Positions 59,033 through 64,000 of a DNA stretch of 64,000 bases are shown here, piece by piece. The stretch comes from an uncultured Candidatus Saccharibacteria bacterium (GTDB lineage: Bacteria > Patescibacteriota > Saccharimonadia > Saccharimonadales > Saccharimonadaceae): assembly GCA_938041435.1 (NCBI GenBank), contig CALISR010000007.1, positions 62,001 through 126,000 on the forward strand, read 5' to 3'. Both the position numbers and the translations under genes were made by a program. The notes under the pieces are model-generated. The model searched no databases and was not told where the DNA came from. It was given only the letters and a program-made list of their open reading frames with translations. Each line of letters opens with the position of its first letter. Position 1 is the stretch's first letter.

Positions 59033-59770
59033 ATGTCTCATTCAGTCATGCTCACTCAACTCGCCAACAGTGGCTGGACCCAGTGCTCATCAATTGCTCG
59101 TGCCTTAACCGAAGCTGGTATTCCTGTACCAACTGAAGCTTATCTACGGAGTGCCTTTGACATATCAGTCTGGGATACGGTTGCGACACTATCTAGCGAT
59201 CTGTCACGACACTTCCAGAGCTACCCCTTCGCTGAGGAGGCTATCTATGGCCCACTCCTCGTGCCGCACGCCCGTTTATTTGATGTGCGCCGATCTCAAA
59301 GCAGACATATCCGCAGCAGCCAACCTGAGATAACCAAGCCAGACTTCGTCGACGAGCGTCTTCCTCTTGGCGCTGACCATACTGACCCTGCAGCTCCTTG
59401 GACACTCTTTGTCACCATTATCTCTGATGCTGGCCTAGCAATGGGCAGTTACAACGATATCACCGCACAGCCCAGGAATATATACACCGTCAACGGCTCC
59501 GACACGCGCCAACTGATGACCCGGCAACTATGGTGTGCGCTCGTCTTGCAAAATCTCCAAGCACCAGACTGTGAACAACGCAAGCGCTGGACGAGTACAC
59601 TCTTTGCCGGTGAAGCATTGATTGATGGCAGCGCTATCTCAGGGACAGTCTTGCATGGCCAAGTGCGCCAACGTCTCGGCAAAGCTACTCGTGGTAGTTC
59701 GCCAATGCGCGTTCGTCCGGCACTGCATGTGGGGAGCGCTGCACCAATACATAACATGTCATATAGCTAA
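59033..59770 (+). CDS. Hypothetical soluble protein
   Basis: A 245-residue protein without signal or membrane segment. AAAGGAGGAAT directly precedes the ATG, a strong ribosome site, so it is well translated. It probably ends the small-TM/VOC operon, 23 bases after the VOC gene. No domain recognised. Confidence 0.6.
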   Translation: MSHSVMLTQLANSGWTQCSSIARALTEAGIPVPTEAYLRSAFDISVWDTVATLSSDLSRHFQSYPFAEEAIYGPLLVPHARLFDVRRSQSRHIRSSQPEITKPDFVDERLPLGADHTDPAAPWTLFVTIISDAGLAMGSYNDITAQPRNIYTVNGSDTRQLMTRQLWCALVLQNLQAPDCEQRKRWTSTLFAGEALIDGSAISGTVLHGQVRQRLGKATRGSSPMRVRPALHVGSAAPIHNMSYS

Positions 59771-60002
59771 TTGCTAATACGCAGCTTATGCGCTCACACC
59801 TCCTCTCATGCTCCTCTCGCTGCGAACGGCGCAAAACGAGAGAAAACCGCAGCTCACGCTGAGCGCCGCTCTCTGGTGCTCTGAGCGGTGCGAGAGCGTC
59901 CTTCTCTATACAAACTTAGTTATCGTCACGCGGTATAGGTTCGCGGCTTGCTTCATCTCATACTCTACTTGCTGTGTAGCCCTTTCTTGCACTAAGTCCA
60001 AC

Positions 60003-60037
60003 AAAAAAGACCCTTCTGTTACAGAAAGGTCTTTTTT
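60003..60037. terminator. Bidirectional terminator between convergent genes
   Basis: AAAAAAGACC and GGTCTTTTTT form a 10-bp stem around an inner TTCTGTTACAGAA hairpin. It serves the minus-strand gene at 60056 and any rightward transcript. Confidence 0.85.
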
Positions 60038-60055
60038 CATATACAAGTGTCCGGG

Positions 60056-60304
60056 TTATTTGGTTGCTTTAGCAGCCTTCTTGGCGGGCTTTGCCGCGTC
60101 TTTCTTGGCAGCAAAGGGGAATTTGTTGCGTGAGTGTTCCTTCACGTAGTAGCCCTCAGGCATGTCACACGGCTCACCCTTGCCGTTGTTTGGTGATTTG
60201 CAAAAGTAGTAAATCGTCCGCTTTACGCCACCGCGCAATACCGCATCTTTTTGCGTGTGCAAGTAGTATGTAGTACCATTCGAACTAGTATATTTGTAAG
60301 CCAT
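60056..60304 (-). CDS. Small lysine/alanine-tailed protein
   Basis: 82 residues: a compact beta-type N-terminal domain with tyrosines and two cysteines (YYFCKSPNNGKGEPCDMPEG) and a C-terminal histone-like tail (AAKKDAAKPAKKAAKATK). It could bind DNA or RNA, but only the composition supports this. It has a full promoter (TTGACA-17-TAGGCT), AGGAGG 6 bases before the ATG and a strong terminator, indicating strong single-gene expression. Confidence 0.72.
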   Translation of the reverse strand: MAYKYTSSNGTTYYLHTQKDAVLRGGVKRTIYYFCKSPNNGKGEPCDMPEGYYVKEHSRNKFPFAAKKDAAKPAKKAAKATK

Positions 60305-60335
60305 AGTGCTCCTCCTATTTGATCTTACAAAACCT

Positions 60336-60364
60336 AGCCTACATGCTCATAAAATGGATGTCAA
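60336..60364 (-). promoter_or_regulatory. Promoter of the lysine/alanine-tailed protein
   Basis: On the minus strand TTGACA (60359-60364), 17 bases, TAGGCT (60336-60341), then a leader of about 25 bases with AGGAGG. Confidence 0.6.
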
Positions 60365-60583
60365 CACTTTGATAGCGATTTTTTACAGAGATAACGGCTA
60401 AGGGTAAGCAATTTTGTTTTTTGCTTATGGTTATTATGTATGATAGATGTTGGTACTATTTTTGTACGATAAACAGGGGTCAAGCATAAATTTTATGGAG
60501 CGTCTAGCGAACGCCCGCTCAAAGCCATCTTGCGTGTTGTACGTGTTGTAAATTATGTTGTAGTTTTTTATTTTTTTGGCTAT

Positions 60584-61219
60584 TTATTTCGCTGCTCGAT
60601 ACTGAACGCGCAGCATAATCCGCAAAATAATCATCCCCACAATACGCCCAAGAATGGCCGAGATGACCACGCCAGTGAGAAGAATCGTCCAGCCAGCAAA
60701 GTCGGGCGACCATAGTGGTGCGCTGAAGTTGTAGTGGTAGAGGCTGGTGTCGGGCATTTTGGCAGTCTGAAGGCCAGCATTGGCGCTACTGAGCTTACCA
60801 AGCTCCTCGTAGACGCAGCGCACATAGTCTATCGACCAGCTGCGGAACCGTGGCTTACACACTGCATCAGCCTTGGCATTGGCGGTTTGGCCAGCGCGAT
60901 TGGCGGTACTCATGGAGGCGTTTAGCGCAGCCTTGACGTCGCGATTATACTGCTCTTGCAGGTAAATTGGGCCAGTATCGGCATTCATATGAGCAGAGGA
61001 ATACTGCTGGAGGTCAGCGATGCGCTGGCGAATCTGCTCCATATTACCCGCCTTGTCAGCCGAGAGAACTGCCCGCCGCCGCTCGGTCATCCCCACATTA
61101 TTGAGCCGCAAAAAGGTTGCCGACAGCACAAGCAGCACCATAAGCAGTAGCACCAGGTGCCACATCTTAACGCGCCGGAGTCGCTTCATCGACCGCTTGA
61201 CTTGCTGTTTGTTTGCCAT
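60584..61219 (-). CDS. Hypothetical membrane protein with two helices
   Basis: About 211 residues from the ATG at 61219 (a GTG at 61243 is possible). A basic N-terminus (QQVKRSMKRLRRVKMW) leads into one helix, an outer helical domain of about 120 residues with two cysteines (CKPRF, VRCVYEE) follows, and a second helix lies near the C-terminus before a basic tail. TATACT stands about 40 bases upstream. No family recognised. Confidence 0.62.
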   Translation of the reverse strand: MANKQQVKRSMKRLRRVKMWHLVLLLMVLLVLSATFLRLNNVGMTERRRAVLSADKAGNMEQIRQRIADLQQYSSAHMNADTGPIYLQEQYNRDVKAALNASMSTANRAGQTANAKADAVCKPRFRSWSIDYVRCVYEELGKLSSANAGLQTAKMPDTSLYHYNFSAPLWSPDFAGWTILLTGVVISAILGRIVGMIILRIMLRVQYRAAK

Positions 61220-61322
61220 GCTATGTACCCTACGTATGCCCACTTATGCTTTGGCTCTAGTATAGCATAACCTCAATATTGAACCCAGTAGCGCGAGGTG
61301 GAGCGATCGCACTCTTTAGCTA

Positions 61323-61355
61323 CCTCTGGTGGTTTTGTGCCAGAGGCGGTACAAT
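61323..61355 (+). promoter_or_regulatory. Inverted repeat and -10 box upstream of murC
   Basis: Perfect inverted repeat CCTCTGG / CCAGAGG (61323-61329 and 61340-61346) ends 3 bases before TACAAT (61350-61355), which ends 7 bases before the murC ATG. It lies where the -35 should be, so it may be an operator. Confidence 0.5.
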
Positions 61356-61362
61356 GGAAGGT

Positions 61363-62628
61363 ATGAATATCTACTTCTCTGGAATCGGCGGCGTGGGCCT
61401 GGGGCCATTGGCTGAGTTGGCGCACGATGCAGGGCACCATGTGCTTGGCTCGGATAGCCATGTTGGACTCGAGACACAAGAACTCGAGCAGCGTGGCATC
61501 TCCGTCTCGCAAGACCAAACAGGCGAATACCTAGCCTATCGCCACAAGCAAACCCCCATCGATTGGTTTATCTATACAGCAGCTTTGCCGCCCGATCACC
61601 CCGAGCTGGTCTTAGCACACCGACTTGGCATCTATACCGCTAAGCGTGACGAACTCCTTACTTATCTCATCAACGAAAAAGACCTCCAGCTCATTGCCAT
61701 CGCGGGTACCCACGGCAAGACGACGACGACTGGCCTGATGGTGTGGGCGCTGCGTCAGCTGGGCGAGCCAGTAAGTTACTCGGTGGGTACCACGCTAAGC
61801 TTTGGTCCCAGTGGCCATTACGTACCAGGTAGTCGCTACTTTGTGTATGAGTGTGATGAGTTTGACCGCAACTTTTTGCAATTCCACCCCCATCTCACAC
61901 TACTGACCTCTGTTGACTACGACCACCCGGATACCTACCCTACCAAGCAGGATTACACCGATGCCTTTAGCCGCTTCCTCGAGCAGAGCGAATATACCAT
62001 CATGTGGCAGCACGATGCCGACGCAGGCGTTGTGCCACCACGGCGGCGGGCGCGTGTCTTGGAAGATGAAGATGTACAGCAATTTACCCTCGCAGGGGCC
62101 CACAACCGAGCAAACGCAACACTGGTGGCAACGGCGTGCAAGCAGCTCAGGCTTGGCTCACCCGAGCACATTCGAGCGGCTATCAATACCTTCCCGGGAG
62201 TGCAGCGACGCTTTGAGCGGCTTGGGACTGGGCTGTATAGCGATTATGGCCACCACCCGGTAGAAATCGCCGCGACATTGCAAATGGCACGAGAGTTGTC
62301 CGACCACGTTGTGCTGGTGTATCAGCCACATCAAAATGTCCGCCAGCATGAGATCCGTCAGCAATACACCGACTGTATGGAGCGCGCCGAGCAAATCTAC
62401 TGGCTGCCAACCTACCTCAGCCGCGAAGACCCAGCCTTGCCTATTCTCACTCCACAGCAACTGACTGAGCAACTAACAAACCGTAGCAACGTCCACTACG
62501 CCGAGCTCGATGATACCTTGTGGCACGCCATCCAAACTGCCCGCGCCGAGGGCAAGCTTGTGCTCTGCATGGGCGCAGGCACGATTGATGGCTGGGTGCG
62601 GCAGCATCTTGGACGAGGAGGAGCATAA
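61363..62628 (+). CDS. murC: UDP-N-acetylmuramate-L-alanine ligase (MurC)
   Basis: MurC adds L-Ala to UDP-MurNAc. The 421-residue protein has the N-terminal Rossmann YFSGIGGVGLGPLA, the ATP loop AGTHGKTTTTGLMVW, YECDEFDRNFLQFHP, the DYGHHPVEIAAT end-domain motif and YQPHQ. The HHP motif is present, as in MurC and Mpl; Mpl is less likely because no recycling genes are nearby. The start at 61363 is chosen because the -10 TACAAT ends 7 bases before it. Confidence 0.9.
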   Translation: MNIYFSGIGGVGLGPLAELAHDAGHHVLGSDSHVGLETQELEQRGISVSQDQTGEYLAYRHKQTPIDWFIYTAALPPDHPELVLAHRLGIYTAKRDELLTYLINEKDLQLIAIAGTHGKTTTTGLMVWALRQLGEPVSYSVGTTLSFGPSGHYVPGSRYFVYECDEFDRNFLQFHPHLTLLTSVDYDHPDTYPTKQDYTDAFSRFLEQSEYTIMWQHDADAGVVPPRRRARVLEDEDVQQFTLAGAHNRANATLVATACKQLRLGSPEHIRAAINTFPGVQRRFERLGTGLYSDYGHHPVEIAATLQMARELSDHVVLVYQPHQNVRQHEIRQQYTDCMERAEQIYWLPTYLSREDPALPILTPQQLTEQLTNRSNVHYAELDDTLWHAIQTARAEGKLVLCMGAGTIDGWVRQHLGRGGA

Positions 62629-62633
62629 TAATC

Positions 62634-63269
62634 ATGGAGCGTCCACCAGCAATCACAACAATCCTCTTCGACGTTGGCGGTGTCCTGATCAACAGTTATG
62701 ATTATGTGACCAATGATGTACGCCAAGCACTTGGTAATCCAGATGGCTTCGACCAGCGTTGGCCAGCTGCAATTCATCGCTACGGCAGCGGAGAGACTAA
62801 TCGTGCTGCATTCTGGCGTGAGCTTGGCTGCGACCACCCGACGAATGCGCAGCAAGATAGCATTGTCAAAGGTTTTCGCGAGACACTCACGATTCGCAAT
62901 CAGGTAATGGGCTACGCCGCTCACCTGGCGACACAAGGCCTACGCGTTGGCATCCTGAGCGACACCATCCCAGAGCATGCCGAAGTATTACGGCAGAGTG
63001 ATGTGTACGACGAAGCCATCTTCGACCCCTGTTTGCTTTCCTACGAGACAGGTTACCGTAAGCCAGCACCCGCCACATACATTCACGCATTGGGACATCT
63101 GGGCTTACATCATTGCCCAGAGTCCGTACTGTTTGTTGACGATCGGACGAAGAATATCGCCACTGCCGCCGCAACAGGTATGCACACCGTTCACGCTGTG
63201 CAGCGCGCCACTCAAGCTGAGACCGAAGCTGCTATCATCAATGACATCGCTGCGAAGCTTCGGTCGTAA
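62634..63269 (+). CDS. HAD-superfamily hydrolase (subfamily IA)
   Basis: 211 residues. Motif I is LFDVGGVL (nucleophile Asp; Gly at the usual second Asp, common in this subfamily), motif II is LSDT, motif III includes Lys in GYRKPAP, and motif IV is FVDDR. It is a small-molecule phosphatase of unknown substrate. GGAGGAG near the end of murC provides its ribosome site, so it is in the murC operon. Confidence 0.85.
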   Translation: MERPPAITTILFDVGGVLINSYDYVTNDVRQALGNPDGFDQRWPAAIHRYGSGETNRAAFWRELGCDHPTNAQQDSIVKGFRETLTIRNQVMGYAAHLATQGLRVGILSDTIPEHAEVLRQSDVYDEAIFDPCLLSYETGYRKPAPATYIHALGHLGLHHCPESVLFVDDRTKNIATAAATGMHTVHAVQRATQAETEAAIINDIAAKLRS

Positions 63270-63317
63270 TAATCAATGGGTACATCCATACTCAACCAGT
63301 CTGAAGTATTATATTTC

Positions 63318-63659
63318 TTACCGATCATCCCCACTACCCCGCAGCTGACCACGCTGTTGGCGGCTGGCGAGCTTGGCGTTGTTGCGCTGAGCGACTTCCT
63401 CAAGGCTCGAGCCAAGCAGGTGCGCCACCGCCGTCACATACCACAAGATATCACCCAACTCTTTGATAATCGCTTGCTTGTCTACCTCTGTTATCTCACC
63501 CTTCTGGTCACGCAGGATCTTCTTGAACTTCTCGAGCACCTCGCCCGATTCGCCGCCTAGGCCCAGCACCATACCCATCAGCTGGGCATTGGCATCGCCA
63601 TAGGCATAGTCGCTGCTCAGGGTGGTGATTGCTTGCTGTGCGTAGTCGTCGATCTTCAT
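63318..63659 (-). CDS. MazG-like nucleotide pyrophosphohydrolase
   Basis: 113 residues with the MazG metal motif: GESGEVLEKFKK (ExxE) and IIKELGDILWYV (ExxD). Such enzymes hydrolyse (d)NTPs to monophosphates, cleaning up aberrant nucleotides. AAGGAGG lies just before the ATG. It follows a NUDIX gene by 12 bases and probably shares its role. Confidence 0.87.
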   Translation of the reverse strand: MKIDDYAQQAITTLSSDYAYGDANAQLMGMVLGLGGESGEVLEKFKKILRDQKGEITEVDKQAIIKELGDILWYVTAVAHLLGSSLEEVAQRNNAKLASRQQRGQLRGSGDDR

Positions 63660-63671
63660 ATATCCTCCTTG

Positions 63672-64000
63672 TTATTGATCTAAAACGTCGTCAAATTCCT
63701 CAAAAAAGTACGGGTCGCGAAAGAACACCCGCGCTACAATCTGCTCCACCGCCGGTGCAAGCGCGTACTGCGCCAGCTTATGTGGGCGCGCCCAGACGAG
63801 CCGTTCGTGCGGAGTGATATCATCAGTCGCCCCATAAAACACATGAGCCAGTGTGGTTGAGAGGATTGCCTTGCCTGCCCAAACGCGAATGTAGCATTCG
63901 CCCGCATGCTGCAATGCGAGATCCACAGTACCAAGCTTTTCCGCTGCTTCGCGTTGAGCCGCCGCTTGAATAGATCTATCATCGATATGGAGCTTGCCGT
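63672..64000 (-). CDS. NUDIX-like hydrolase, 5' end cut by the window
   Basis: The frame is open from the right window edge (beginning GKLHIDDRSIQAAAQREAAE) to 63672. The segment resembles a NUDIX box (REAAEKLG), divergent in its first acidic position. The following WAGKAILSTTLAHVFYG and HERLVWARPHKLA match NUDIX strands. A GTG at 63926 would give a shortened protein without the box, so the true start is outside the window. Probable operon with mazG. Confidence 0.68.
   Translation of the reverse strand, partial: GKLHIDDRSIQAAAQREAAEKLGTVDLALQHAGECYIRVWAGKAILSTTLAHVFYGATDDITPHERLVWARPHKLAQYALAPAVEQIVARVFFRDPYFFEEFDDVLDQ

Noticed and set aside
61279..61362. N-terminal 28-residue extension of MurC
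   Set aside because: It would run through the inverted repeat and -10 box, and MurC homologues begin at the Rossmann strand encoded from 61363.

Overview
The window reads as a chromosome segment of a streamlined Patescibacteria/CPR bacterium, most likely Candidatus Saccharibacteria (TM7). This is inferred from gene content: many type IV pilins, a MurT/GatD pair, a helix-turn-helix-fused MurA, an AdoMet decarboxylase, many short orphan membrane proteins and almost no biosynthetic metabolism. TGA ends many genes (murB, gatD's overlap partner murT, FKBP's neighbour), so the standard code applies, not the UGA-Gly code of Gracilibacteria/SR1. Coding DNA is moderately GC-rich, with several clearly AT-richer islands (about 12.9-14.2, 31.2-32.3 and 42.0-44.5 kb) that look acquired. 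No transposase, prophage or CRISPR array was seen.

Layout. 0-7 kb: murB (5' cut), a type IV pilin cluster, glyA, and an XRE-MurA fusion behind a palindromic operator. 7.5-15 kb: tRNA-His and tRNA-Arg, an MFS transporter, the queuosine pair yhhQ/tgt, a sugar-phosphate transferase, and an HD-hydrolase/histidine-phosphatase cassette bounded by 51-bp inverted repeats beside tRNA-Gly. 15-26 kb: a membrane-anchored double AAA+ Clp-like protein divergent from murT-gatD, an OpgC-like acyltransferase, a GT-C glycosyltransferase, an HdeD-like protein and a pseudopilin. 26-32 kb: a speD-DUF4178-membrane spermidine synthase operon, a nitrilase-like gene with FKBP, and a RelA/SpoT synthetase. 32-37 kb: the CIRCE-controlled hrcA-grpE-orphan-dnaK heat-shock block. 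37-53 kb: orphan CxxC paralogues, gmk with an LssY-like protein, and a lepA gene split into C-terminal (40.7 kb) and N-terminal (48.3 kb) halves by about 6.6 kb of NUDIX, DUF218, S51, GrpB and orphan genes; then murJ, ftsH, tilS. 54-64 kb: a lipoamide-dehydrogenase-like flavoprotein lacking its redox cysteines, elongator Met, initiator Met and Ile2 tRNAs, a DivIC/FtsB-like protein, VOC proteins (one decayed), murC, HAD, MazG and a NUDIX cut by the window end.

Cell-wall genes recur throughout (murA, murB, murC, murJ, murT/gatD, divIC), so this is a peptidoglycan-building cell. The most consistent signal is promoter grammar: about two dozen genes have a -10 hexamer (often extended TGn) ending 6-9 bases before the start codon, with no Shine-Dalgarno. 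Their mRNAs should be leaderless or nearly so. A second class (major pilin, glyA, dnaK, ftsH, murJ, HdeD-like and others) has strong AAGGAGG sites.
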